From Mesorhabditis belari (Eukaryota; Nematoda; Chromadorea; Rhabditida; Rhabditidae), in contig CAUEEP010000258.1 of the NCBI GenBank assembly GCA_958450365.1, forward strand, positions 18,088-82,087: 64,000 nt of DNA, read 5' to 3'. Of the stretch, positions 11,161-21,390 are shown piece after piece. The notes beneath the pieces were generated by a model. The model was not told the DNA's origin, did not search any database, and saw nothing but the letters and a program-made list of their open reading frames with translations. The position numbers were made by a program, and so were the translations under genes. Numbering within the stretch: position 1 is the stretch's first letter; each line of letters starts with the position of its first letter.

Positions 11161-11760
11161 TAGAGTGTGTTCCTCGCGAGTAAGTAATGTAAACTCGAGT
11201 AAAATTTGTATGTGTGATTTTTACTCGATTATTGACGTTTTTTGGTCGAGTAAACTACGAGGCAATCCTCTTTACACGTCGAGTAAATTGAATATCTTTA
11301 CATGTGAAGGGAATTGGCTGAGTAACTACGAGGCAATCCACTTTACACGTCGAGTAAATTGAATATCTTTACATGTGAAGGGAATTTTCCACCAAATCAT
11401 TTAAACGACTGAATATCTTTAAAAAGAGTCTTATATAAGGCTTGTGATTTTTTTTGCGCCAATCTTTTTGCGATAATTTTTTCGAAGTGTGTGTTCTAAA
11501 AAAACGCATTGAAGGGAAATTGCTGAGTAACGACCAGGCAATCCTTCTTATACGTCGAGTAAACTGAATATTTTTACTTGGGAAGGGAATTTGCCACCAA
11601 ATCATTTAAACGCATGAATATCTTTAAAAAGAGTCGTATATAAGTCATCGCTCGTCATTTTTTGCGCCAATGTTTTTGCGATATTTTTCGCTAAAAGTAC
11701 GATAATTTTTCCGAAGTGTGCGTTTTAAAAAAACGCATTACTCGTGAGGAACACACTCTA
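11161..11760. mobile_element. TA-flanked element, GAGTGTG family, copy 1
   Basis: Inverted ends TAGAGTGTGTTCCTCGCGAG / CTCGTGAGGAACACACTCTA, with TA as the probable target duplication. The centre holds three units containing TTACACGTCGAGTAAATTGA, and two copies of a TTTAAAAAGAGTC...TTTTTTGCGCC block. A short hairpin, GCGTTTTAAAAAAACGC, sits just inside the right end. No transposase. Relatives lie at 11950-12276, about 27130-27310 and 50364-51115. Confidence 0.8.
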
Positions 11761-11949
11761 ACAATAATCAGTGGCATTTACTCACAGTAAACTTTTATAT
11801 TTACAGTTTATATTACGGTAGTTTCCAAGTTTTAGATTGACAACGTGAAAGTTGGTACAATTTTTCGTTTTTTTTTCCATAAAACATATTTAAGGTTTAC
11901 GGCTACGGTAACGGTAATGGGGAAACGCTTCGGACTCAAAAGTTTCAAG

Positions 11950-12276
11950 TAGAGTGTGTGCCTCGCGAGTAAGTAATAAGTAACTCGAGTAAAATTTGTA
12001 TGAGTAATTTTTACGTCGATCAATCGACGTTTTTTGGTCGAGTAAACTACGAGGCAATCCTCTTTACACGTCGAATAAATTGAATATCTTTCCATGTGAA
12101 GGGAATTTTCCATCAAATCATTTGAACGACTGAATCTCTTTAAAAAGAGTCGTATATAAGTCGTGGCTCGTCATTTTTTGCGCCATGTTTTTGCGATAGT
12201 TTTCGCTAAAAGTACGATAATTTTTCCGAAGTGTGCGTTTAAAAAAAAACGCATTACTCGTGAGGAAAACACTCTA
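11950..12276. mobile_element. TA-flanked element, GAGTGTG family, copy 2
   Basis: The same ends as the previous copy (AGAGTGTGTGCCTCGCGAG; CTCGTGAGGAAAACACTCTA), with a single internal unit. At about 327 bp it is the shortest full-length member, so it may show the basic form of the family. Confidence 0.8.
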
Positions 12277-13200
12277 GTGTTAGATCTTTAAATTCAAAGT
12301 TATCTAATATAAGTTTTTTCTTTTATCTGAAAATCTGTGCTAATAAAAACATTTTAAAAACTGATTATGAAAACTAATTTACTCTATATTAGAAAAGTTT
12401 TTATAGAGCTTTTCTAATAGAATTCTAGTACTAATATCAATTGAAAAGCTCTTATAGAAAAGCTTTTCATTTGATTACGATAGTTTTCGAAAGTTTTCAC
12501 CTTTTAGGAAACACTTTATTGAAGGAAAAGAAAAGGTTACGGTAACTTTCGATGGGATATCTTTTAGAAAAAGCTTTCTAATTGATACAGCAATTTTTGG
12601 CAATTGTCACGTTTTTTTGTGAGAGACAGAGCTCACCGGATCATTCATTTATTTCCCAGAAAATTCTCCTGTTTTCATTGCTTTTCTTTATATTTTCGCA
12701 AAAAGGAAGTCTTTCCTTTCCCTTTTTTCCCCTCAATATCCTTGTGATATGTCGTCAATGCATGGATATCCGATTACAATCATCATCCACAATTCCCCCC
12801 TTACCTCAAATTTATCCTCTTCATAATCCAAGTTCAGAAAGTTCATGCAGTTTTGTTTTTGACTAAAAATAAGATTTTCTGCCAGCTAATGTTGGAAAAC
12901 AACAAAGAAAACACTCAAAAAGATTTTCCTTTCTTTTCTTTCCTTCTTTTCTTTTCTTTTCAGTTTGTTTCAAGGTGAGAAATTCTGACGTTGATTCGTT
13001 GAGTACCCTTCTTTCATTCTTCCAAGGAATCATTCACCCCACACAAAAAAATGCAAAAACGAAAATCCCCAAAAAAATAGCCTTTCATGGGAAATAAACA
13101 CTTCAGCAGAGTTGAAGCCGAAAATAAAACTATTTTATCGGAGAAGTGAGCTGCAAAAGAGTGAGGTAAACGGCTTGAATATCCGATTTACCAAAACAAA
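12277..13200. other. Gene-free AT-rich spacer
   Basis: Contains T/C-rich tracts (for example TTTCTTTTCTTTCC near 12935). No coding frame or paired repeat that I can support. Confidence 0.45.
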
Positions 13201-13204
13201 GAAA

Positions 13205-13385
13205 GTACCAATAAAGCTAGTACCAACAAAGCTAGTAACAACAAAGCTAGTAACAACATAGCTAGTAACAACAAAGCTAGTACCAACAAAGCTAGTAACT
13301 ACAAAGCTAGTAACAACAAAGCTAGTAACAACAAAGCTAGTACCAATAAAGCTAGTACCAACAAAGCTAGTACAACAAAGCTAGT
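13205..13385. repeat. Minisatellite, 15-bp unit (AACAAAGCTAGTAAC)
   Basis: About twelve copies of AACAAAGCTAGTAAC or ACCAACAAAGCTAGT, varying at two or three positions. Confidence 0.9.
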
Positions 13386-13619
13386 GTTTTACTCAAGTAA
13401 AACGATTTGCTAATCCGAGCAAAACAAAATGATGACACTTTAATAGCAAAAGCCCAGATAAAACACTTTTTACATTCATTGTAAAGCACTTTACATTTAA
13501 AAGCAAAAATTTAACATAAAAAGCGTCAGAAGTAGGCAAAAAGGAATTTAATGAAGGAGAATTTGATGAAAACATTACAATACTACTTTCAGAAGCTTTT
13601 GGATAAGTTTTAGCGAATC

Positions 13620-13852
13620 TTTACGGTTAACGGCGGAGGCGAATTTTTTCGCAAACTTGCAGCTCATTTTTAAGCATCTTAAACTTGTCAGATCAGGAAA
13701 TTTGAATAAGATTTAGATAGCTTAGAAAGTCAGCTTTCAGAAGCTATTTATTTTATCAAAATTTATTAACATATACTTATATAAAATCGGGTTATAAGTT
13801 GGTCAAAAATTCGACCGCCGCCGATGATCGCTACTCCCGCCGTTAACCGTAA
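13620..13852. mobile_element. MITE with TTTACGGTTAACGGCGG ends
   Basis: TTTACGGTTAACGGCGG at 13620 is mirrored by CCGCCGTTAACCGTAAA ending at 13852 (a perfect 17-bp arm apart from flanking bases). Inner arms also pair in part (GGCGAATTTTTTCG against TTCGACCGCC). The internal sequence is unique and non-coding. Confidence 0.75.
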
Positions 13853-13986
13853 AGGGACGTTTTGGCTTTAAAGTTTACTTGTAAATGTTTTGTTACAAAG
13901 CGTTTAAAGTGTTCTTTGTGCTCTAAAAAGTAAACAAATTCCTTCTTGTACACTGAATTCATTTCCATTTCTCCATTTCTCTAGCG

Positions 13987-14207
13987 GGCCCAGAAAGGGA
14001 AGGGTCTGTGGTCGACCCCGTCCGATCTGCCAAGTTGAGCAACGTCGGCGCGGGTTAGTCGTGGGTTCGACTCCCATGGGTTCCCCTCCGAGCGCCCCAG
14101 CCCGGCCATCGGAGTATCATCGGCTACGACAACTACACTTCTGCCTCAGTAAATGCGGAAGCAGGTTGTGATCTGCGCTAAGTGCGAAGACAGATCAAAT
14201 CAACAAC
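13987..14207 (+). mobile_element. SINE-like retroposon with 5S-rRNA-like head
   Basis: A 221-bp insertion flanked by a perfect 12-bp target site duplication, ATTTCTCTAGCG, at 13975-13986 and 14208-14219. Its head (about 14016-14062) reads CCCGTCCGATCTGCCAAGTT GAGCAACGT, which matches the conserved middle of eukaryotic 5S rRNA. A perfect RNA polymerase III B-box-like GGTTCGACTCC follows at about 14070. The GC-rich body ends in an A/C-rich tail (ATCAAATCAACAAC). No protein is encoded. 5S-derived SINEs (SINE3) are known in other animals; the combination with a tRNA-type B box is my reading of this sequence. Confidence 0.75.
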
Positions 14208-14219
14208 ATTTCTCTAGCG

Positions 14220-14990
14220 ACAATGACTTATGATCATTAGAAAAATGAAACAAATGCATTAAAAGGATAAATTTCCCGGTAAAGCATAAAGTTCATCTTT
14301 TAAAGAATCTATTCATAAGAAATCTATTCATTAGTAATCTTTCATAAGTCATCTTTCATAAGTCATCTTTCATCAGAATCTATTCTATTCTCGAAATCAT
14401 TACAATAACATCTAGACCAAAAACGCAAAATCATTTTCCATTTCTTTGTGTTGTTTTTGGCAAAAGACCAAAAGTTGCCTAAGATCGATGCTCTAAGTGA
14501 TGAGTGTTTGAAAAAAAAATGAAAAAAAAAAACGGATTTAGCCGTGTTGTTTTTCATTAAAAACTCACTTTGCCAAAAGGCTCTTAGTGAGAAAAATTTC
14601 TCCAATTTCCAATTTTCACGAAAACTCCATACTTTTTTTCTAGATGAACTTGATGAGCACTTTTTTCTTTGCCAATATTCTTTGTACTTTTTCCAAAAAT
14701 GATCACAAATCCTGAACTCGTGAAACAAAAATCACCAAAAATCATCAAAACTCTGAGAAAAATTGAGATATTTTATATTTTAATGATTTATTTTAGGATT
14801 TCAAATTAAACATGAGAAATTTGATGAAATTCGATGTATTGAATTATTGCCTAATCTCTTTTAAATAAACATTTACTCATTGTTTTCACAAAAATAGACT
14901 AAAGAAAAGAGGAAATTGAGATGAAAATCTTTATTTTAAGTTTGCTGGATACGAATCTGGCTAGATGAAAATCGATTTTTAATTTTTCTG
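14220..14990. other. AT-rich spacer
   Basis: Short ATCTTTCATAAGTC repeats near 14330-14375. No gene is supported; the longest minus-strand frame is biased to Phe, Lys and Ser. Confidence 0.45.
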
Positions 14991-14993
14991 TAT

Positions 14994-15451
14994 ACCGTAT
15001 TTTCTCTAATAGTAGGTGCACCATGCGCCTAAATTGCTCGAAATCTCGAGAACCGCTTATCAGAACTTATCGATGTGGGGTCGGAAAATGTAGCTGACGA
15101 TGAGATCTAGTGGGGGATTTCAGTGTTGAGCTCCTGGGAAAACTTGGAAACTGTAAAATCGTCATCAACTCGGCTCACCGGGAAATATTTGGGAAATAGA
15201 TCAGTCTGATAGCCTAACCTGGAATAATATACCGTTTTCTCTCTAATAGTAGTGCACCATGAGCGTCGCCTAGATTCCTTGAAATCTCGAGAACCGCTTA
15301 TCAGAACTTATCGATGTGGGGTCGGGAAATGTAGCTGACGATGAGATTTAGTGGGGGATTTGGGTGTTGAGCTTCTGCAAAAGCTTGGAAACCGTAAAAT
15401 AGGCATCAACTCGGCTCGCCGGGGTGCACTACTATTAGAGAAAATACGATA
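14994..15451. mobile_element. Tandemly doubled inverted-repeat element
   Basis: The left end TACCGTATTTTCTCTAATAG and right end CTATTAGAGAAAATACG are inverted. Two tandem internal copies (about 14994-15225 and 15227-15451) share the block CTCGAGAACCGCTTATCAGA and the following 100 bp. The second copy restarts with a second left end (TACCGTTTTCTCTCTAATAG), but only the second has a right end. Non-coding. Confidence 0.75.
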
Positions 15452-15691
15452 ACATCTTTTTATGTTTACTAGAGAATTCTAGGATTACGATAGTACATTG
15501 AAAAGATCAAACTCTATGCAATTGATTAGCATCTAGCTTCTGATATAGATTTAATGCGTTGATACTTTTTAGATATGACAGCTTTCAACAGAAACACAAT
15601 TACCGAGAATCCATTGTTGATACCATTCTGCACGTGTCCAAAACGAGAACCACAAGAGAGTGCACAAATCGAGCTTTTCATTGGAAGTTTA

Positions 15692-15990
15692 TTAGCCGTT
15701 TATCAATGAAATGTCAATGAAATGCGTATTTTCCTTTTTGCTCGTTGATTCCGATTTGGAATCCAATTTTCGGCTCCACAACTCACTCAATTTCCCCCGC
15801 ACATCATTCACAGTTTTTCCTGGCTGATCTTCACTCATTTTTAGAAATATACAGAGAAAATTTGAGCAAAGGGATCTTTCCCAGGAATTGCATAATGACG
15901 CGGGGAATGGTGAAACGAGTTCAGTCGCTAACCGCTCCTGCTGAAGAGCGATTGATTGAAAGAACACTTCGATATCCTTCAACACTTCAC
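15692..15990 (-). CDS. Possible small exon or gene, unknown
   Basis: A minus-strand frame of about 97 codons ends at 15692. The first ATG is at about 15841 and would give 49 aa beginning MSEDQPGKTVNDVRGKLSEL, hydrophilic and rich in Ser, Lys and Glu. Upstream in the same frame it reads VLKDIEVFFQSIALQQERL, which also looks coding and would need an exon border. The sequence around 15905-15985 is related to that at about 2105-2240. There is no recognisable domain. This may be a repeat-derived fragment and not a host gene. Confidence 0.3.
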
Positions 15991-16199
15991 ACAGCGATTT
16001 TTCTTTTGCTTTGTAGGCACCAAAAAGAAGATCTTAAATTTGTTCACGGTTTTTCGGGTTCGGCGAATCGATTCGAGTTATTCGAGCTATCGCTAGCCCA
16101 TCCAAAACTCCGGATATCAGACTTTTTATCTAGGATTTCGGATTTCAATCTTTTCAGTACTCTTTTCAGTACTACAGCCTCTTGAAGTACATCATACGA

Positions 16200-16960
16200 T
16201 CGAAAGAGACTATTTTAAACGGAAATCAAAGTCGATCGCACTAAAAGTTCACCTCGGAAACATTCGTTTTTTGAAAACACCAAAAAATTTCGTTGAAATT
16301 TTCATTCATTCATTAAAATTTCGTAAAATAAATGTACCAGGAAACTAGAGAAAATGTTTCAAAATATAATCAAAAAAAATATAAAATAAAATGATTTTGA
16401 AAAGCATTTTATGTTTTAAGAAATATATCCATTTCTTTTAAAAGAAAACCGATGACAAAACGCTTTTTGAGAACAAAAAAAATTTCGTTGAAATTTCGCG
16501 ATTTGACAAAAAGATCTTCTCTCATTTACCCAAAAAAAACAACAATGGAATTTCCGTTTCCCTAATCGTTACACCAAAGTTTAAATGCAAAAGATTGAAT
16601 TAATTGAGAATTAGGGTAGCTTTTAGAAGAACTTTTAGAAGAAGAACACCTTTGAAAAGCTTTAGTTGAGATTTAGTTAAGAGAAACTGATCAATTTTGA
16701 GCACTCTACTTCACTAGTCTACTCTTGGGCTACTAACGAAAAAGATTTTGATTCTAATTCTTTTGAACTAGGCCTTCACTAGTCTACTGTACTTCACTAA
16801 TCTATTCTTTTCTTAAACCAAAGCTTTCTTAAACCTTGGATAATTTAATACAAAAGAAAGGAAAGCCAGATCAAAGATCAGCTCAGGAAAAGCCAGATCC
16901 ATCTGGAGTGCTTCAAAACCTAGGATTCAAAAAAGGACAGAGAGATGGCCTCTAGATGAC
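16200..16960. other. AT-rich spacer
   Basis: AAAATTTCGTTGAAATTTCG occurs twice (near 16285 and 16480) as a short direct repeat. Nothing coding. Confidence 0.45.
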
Positions 16961-17180
16961 TAGGTTATATAATGGGCATCTCAAGCCAGGCAATCTCAAT
17001 CAAAAGTCAAGCTAAGACTGTATCCTGATCTTGGGCTAACTAACGAAAACGGTTTTGATTCTAATTCTTTTGAACTAGGCCTATAAAAAGGCCAGTTTTG
17101 AACTAAAGCTGACTTCTGACCTTCTGCGGCAGTCAAAAAAGCTACATAATCTCTGCCTAACTAGTTTTGGAAACATCATT

Positions 17181-17281
17181 TTAGAAAAGAGAATGAAGAA
17201 TTCGATTGGAAATATTCATTTTTATTGAGCCGGCAACGCCTTCTATTCCTGCTATGGATCCTTGGCTGTCGATGTCTACAA
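17181..17281 (-). CDS. Possible terminal exon conserved in both duplication units
   Basis: After a TTTGTAG acceptor-like site, the minus frame reads IDSQGSIAGIEGVAGSIKMN and a further 12 residues to a TAA. The copy in unit 2 (24940-25040) keeps the frame with only two amino-acid changes (S to N, S to T). A Gly/Ile-rich C terminus is all that is visible. No upstream exon was found, so this may be part of an unrecognised gene or chance. Confidence 0.25.
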
Positions 17282-18025
17282 ATTGCCAGCTTTTTTTGGC
17301 TCATTTACCAACCTCTACCCTTTTCTTTTAGATCTTGCGGAAAAGCATACATCCACTTGAACTCTCGGGATTTTTCCTCCAAGAAAGTGAAACCCTTTGC
17401 CAAAAACTTGCCGACAGACACAAACATTCACAAAAATGTGAATCTCGAGATTTGAACTTTTCGCAAATTTCTTCAAAAAATCCGATCCTTTTTGTGCGTT
17501 TTGCTATTCTCGGAAACAAACATCCTCCAGAAAACCACCAAACCAAGGATTATCTCCCAAAGATTGTTGCGTCCTTTCCCCACTTTTTTCCCCATTTGCC
17601 CTTTTGACTCAATTAATGAAAGGATAAATTCCTTCTGAGTCCAAAAATTAAATAAACCCAAATCCCAGACTTTACGGAAAAAATTTCAAATTTAAAAAAA
17701 TAGAAAATCCCTCGTTGCCTCCTTTTTTGTAGACAATTTCCGATTAATAATGGGCTTGATCTTTTGCTGGAGCTAAGTCAGTTTTGGTCTAAATCTCTCT
17801 AAGCTTTAAGATGAAAATCAACAACAAATTTTTGGTCTTGATGATAGCTTTGAGAAGCTGAACGAATAGGAAAAGCAAAAGAAGTTGTTTAGACTGCAAT
17901 TGTGGTGAGAGTCAGCAATAAAATCAGTCCTAGATCTGATTCGATGAGTTGGGATTGTTTGAGAAGGATTGCAGAACTAACTCCAAAAATTATTCTTAGT
18001 TTTTAAACAAAAAGCAAAAATTATT

Positions 18026-18096
18026 TGCGCAGTCCGGGAATCGAACCCGGGTCGCCCGCGTGGCAGGCGAGCATTCTACCACTGAACCAACTGCGC
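18026..18096 (-). tRNA. tRNA-Gly(GCC), copy 1
   Basis: A 71-nt sequence folding as a standard cloverleaf: acceptor GCGCAGT/ACTGCGC, D-arm with GGTTCAGTGGTAGAAT, anticodon arm CTCGC-CTGCCAC-GCGGG with anticodon GCC, T-arm CCGGG-TTCGATT-CCCGG, and discriminator A. The A and B boxes are intact. It has no intron. It lies in duplication unit 1. Confidence 0.95.
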
Positions 18097-18759
18097 TTGC
18101 GATCGGTCTGTAAAAGGGAAGCTTTTCTGAGATTGGGGGCTCTTTTTGTGGCCGATGAAGGAAACTTTATGTTGTAACAATTTTGTATTTTAAAGTGAAA
18201 ATTTAGGGATTTCTTCAAAAGTCTCATTTCCCCCAAATTCACCAGTACTTTTTTGGGTCCAGAGAACACAAAAAAGTGTCAGCATCGTGGCAGAAATCAA
18301 GGCTTACTTAATCAAAAGCCCTTCATAAAACCAGAGTTCCAGGAAAGGTGGAATCAGAAAGAAAAAATGGTGATAAGGCATCAGTCGAGTTGTCACACGG
18401 CAAAGTTGAGACAATCAAAGTCTGGGCACATTTGTCGAACTCTGCTGGGTGGGCATTGAGCTTAATTTTAGGTAGCTCAGATCATCGTAGATACCTCAAC
18501 TTTAAATCGGTGGCCATAGTCGCAGCTGATTTAGAGTCAGTGGGTATAGAGAAGTCCGTTTGACATGGGGGTTTTTTAAAAAAAATAGAAAACATCTTGA
18601 ATGTATAGTCTAAAAAAAAAAAGAAATAGAATGAAGGCGCACGGATTTCCGCAATACTTTTCCAATTTTTAGACTGTCAGAGTTCGGTAACTTTTTAGTG
18701 GCTATTCGCCACAAGCTCGACAACAAGATTTATTCACTCAATTCAAATGCCCTTCATTG

Positions 18760-19497
18760 TTATTGAGTCTTTTTCAACTGAAAAGGCTCGCAATGGTAGG
18801 CGCAGAAGCCGCTCCATCCGCACTTTTCGATGACACACCTCTCGCCTGATGGGCAATCGTCTGCCGAGACGCAGTTCTAAAAGTGAAATCCGACATTTGC
18901 TAGTCACTTTCCCAGTTGAATATGTCAATATTCAACTGGGAAAGAAAGTAGTTAGTAAAAAAGTTAGTAGTGACTGTGAATCGATCTTTTCACCGACCTT
19001 GGATCGACAAATGCCGCGGCAGCCTTCACCCACATTCGGACATTTCTCCGAATCGATGACACAGTCGGATCCGTATGGACATTCGTCGTCTTTAGTGCAA
19101 GTCCCTGACTAAATCGTTTCTTTGTCCTCTCATTTGGTTTAAATCCAAAAATTTCAATCTTTTTTACCGATTATGGGACATTTGGTACACGTCCCTTTAC
19201 CATTGGCAATCCAACTTTTATCTCAAATATCTTGGTGTTGCGCTGTGCAATTTAAATAGTTTTTGTACCAATCAATAGAGAAAGACTTGGCGCATCTAAT
19301 GATATCAAAGATATTTAAATGGCAAAGCCCAACACCAAGATATTTGAGCTCCAAGTTGGATTGCTAATGGGAAAAGGGACGGGGCGAGTATCAGATGTCC
19401 GATAACTTTGTCCGATAGCGATACCCACTTGTGGAGCTCCAAATGAGCGTTCGAAAAGGAGCGAGATCGAGAGGAGAAAAATCGCGACTTTGAGCAT
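18760..19497 (-). CDS. Secreted cysteine-rich protein, two CxxDxxCPxG modules
   Basis: A 116-aa precursor built from four exons (minus): 19497-19425, 19221-19168, 19104-18998 and 18876-18760. All junction phases agree (1, 1, 0). Residues 1-22 form a signal peptide (MLKVAIFLLSISLLFERSFG then APQ). Exon 2 gives CTKCPIIG. Exon 3 gives one module beginning CTKDDECPYGSDCVID and ending CRGIC; exon 4 gives a second beginning CVSADDCPSGERCVIEKC and ending CAYHC. Each module has six or more cysteines, one module per exon, as in small secreted disulfide-rich proteins (dickkopf-, WAP- or EB-like spacing). I do not assign a family. Exon 2 is the least certain because its acceptor, TTTGAG, is weak. Intron 1 contains an inverted partial copy of the exon 2 region. 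Confidence 0.65.
19192..19384. repeat. Inverted copy of exon 2 region within intron 1
   Basis: CGTCCCTTTACCATTGGCAA and about 35 further bases at 19192-19247 are found reverse-complemented at about 19326-19384, roughly 85% identical. The two arms are 80 bp apart and both lie in the transcribed region of the cysteine-rich gene, so its pre-mRNA could form a hairpin containing exon 2. Confidence 0.75.
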
Positions 19498-20410
19498 TTC
19501 GTAGCTGAAAATTGTCGACTTTCCGGCAAGAATCAAATGAGAAACAAGAAATTAGCGCGTCGCCTTGGAAAATGAGCAAAATTCGATAGATTCTCGATAG
19601 AAAAACTGCAAAAATTGAAGAAAACGACACAGTGAATGACTGTTGAAGAAAGATTTTATATAATATTTCTTTCATCAGAATTACCCACTTCATCGAAGTG
19701 CCTTTTTGCTCGATCCAAGCACAGTCAGCATTCTTTAATCGGGCGTTCTCACAGAACACACACCGCTCCCTGTTTCTTTCTTTTCCTACTTTCGTTTCCT
19801 TATCGCCAACATGACCACACCTAACAGAACTTTTAGAAAACATGCAAAAAGAGAATTCAATTCAATCACGATTTAATCACGATTCAATCAGTTGCCAGTT
19901 TAAGGCATTCTATTACAGGATTCGGTGAAATTTCTGTCCTTTTTAGAATTCTCTCTAAAAGCTTCATTGTTGATTTTATTTCATAAGTTTTTATAGCAAA
20001 AAGATAGCCAATCTTACACAGAATTTAAATCTTATTACAGCTTTTAATTAACTTCTTTAGATTTTGAGTTATCGCTATTCTATGCTCTTCGAAAATGTAT
20101 CTGTGATCGCAAAGATTTTTGCGCTTTTTCATCCCAAAAATTTCTAAAAATTACAAACTTATTGAAAATTGTTGTTGTATTTCCAGTTTGGAACTGATAA
20201 ACAATTTTTTTGAATCATCTAAGTTCTAAGTTTGACAGATTTTCTTATATTAGTAATACTAATAACTCGTGCGACCACAAAGCACACCGAAAATGTGATA
20301 ACTCAAAATTTAAAGAAGCTATTTAAAAAAAAAGGTAATAAGGTTTAAATTCTGTGGAAAATTGGCTATCTTTTGGCTATAAACATTTATGAAATAATAA
20401 GGGTAGTGAC
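19498..20410. other. Spacer between cysteine-rich gene and inverted duplication
   Basis: Contains a weak inverted pair (about 19975-20060 against about 20315-20400: ATTTCATAAGTTTTTATAGC and GGCTATAAACATTTATGAAA) of roughly 85 bp per arm, likely an old MITE. No gene is seen. Confidence 0.5.
19975..20400. mobile_element. Old palindromic element, about 80-bp arms
   Basis: The left arm TTTATTTCATAAGTTTTTATAG CAAAAAGATAGCCAAT and the right arm ATTGGCTATCTTTTGGCTAT AAACATTTATGAAATAA are reverse complements. Inner arms also match (CTTTAGATTTTGAGTTATC against TGATAACTCAAAATTTAAAG). The spacer is unique. Borders are approximate. Confidence 0.6.
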
Positions 20411-21390
20411 ATTAACCGAGAAAAAGATAAAACCAGGCTCAATTGCAATTCGATCTGAATGTAGAAGAGGAGATCTAACTGGAGGAAGTTAGGATGAGGC
20501 TTAACTGACGACTAGACAGTCGTTATGATGAAGACCAGAGACATTTGGGATGATATTTAGAAGTACAAAAATAGGCAAACTCTTTGTCTCTCCTAAAGGC
20601 CACAAGGTTTCTGCCAATCAAAATTTCCGATCAGACTACAGACATTTAGAATTACGATATTTAGAAGTATAAAAATGGGCAAATTCTTTGCCTCTCCTAG
20701 AGAGCACAAGCAAGTAAAGGTTTCCGCTAATCAAAATTTCCAAACCTCTAGATTGACGTCTCAGATCTGAGCGATTTCTTCTTGCGACCACCCTACATTG
20801 CCAAGCCATCCGTCGTGCTCATCGAAACGCACTCGCTCCAAGAAATCGGAGTTTTTACTTGACCCTCGTCAGTGATTGCCGTATCTGTCATACTGTCATG
20901 CTGTACTGTCACTTTTCGAGATCAGCATATTTATTGAGCCCAAATCTAATCAAGCAAACAAGGCAAACCAAGTCGAATTCTAGGGATCGTTATGATTTCC
21001 TTAACAATGGTAAATATTGGCACTTGGTAATCCTTTCAAAACTTGAAGGTCCTTTATTCCTTAAATCCATCAGAGCTCAAGCTGCTTTTTGGTTTTTTCC
21101 GGTTATATTGGGGAACTAGGCGATGAATCAAAATCTAGAAGCGAAAATTCATCTCTTTCAAAAAGCCTACTTCATCGGTCTGCTGATCTGCGGTGTGACT
21201 TTCGTCGACTGACTTATTGCGACGTCATGTTCGCGCATTATGAATGGCAAATCATTTCTTCTCATTCCCTTGTCTTTGACAATCGTCGTAATGGTGCTGT
21301 TACGCGATTGGTACGTGTCGAATGTTTGCACTTCAAATCAGATACTGGTCGGTCAAAAGGTTGAAGAAGACCGTGCAAGTGATCTCGTCG
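20411..21390 (+). repeat. Inverted duplication, left arm
   Basis: Reverse-complement match to 23160-24005, near-identical between about 20860 and 21260. The left arm also has a local tandem duplication (about 20545-20640 and 20640-20740) absent from the right arm. It carries the 5' end of a multi-pass membrane protein gene and, on the opposite strand, the start of a second possible gene. Confidence 0.9.

Larger units (their letters stand above)
16968..18460. repeat. Segmental duplication, unit 1
   Basis: Colinear with 24730-26480. Shared landmarks in the same order: CTAAGACTGTATCCTGATCT, AGCCGGCAACGCCTTCTATT, GACAGACACAAACATTCACA, AATTAATGAAAGG, GATGAAAATCAACAACAAAT, the tRNA-Gly, and GTCAGCATCGTGGCAGAAAT. 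Identity is high with small indels. Unit 2 carries extra internal material, including two extra partial copies of the 17308-17455 segment. Confidence 0.85.

Noticed and set aside
13987..14207. Functional 5S rRNA gene
   Set aside because: Only the middle of 5S rRNA matches; the 5' and 3' ends that form helix I are absent and the sequence has retroposon flanks.
21123..21381. In-frame TGA in the four-TM gene read as selenocysteine or readthrough
   Set aside because: The sister copy has a good intron acceptor that removes the TGA; no SECIS-like structure is needed.
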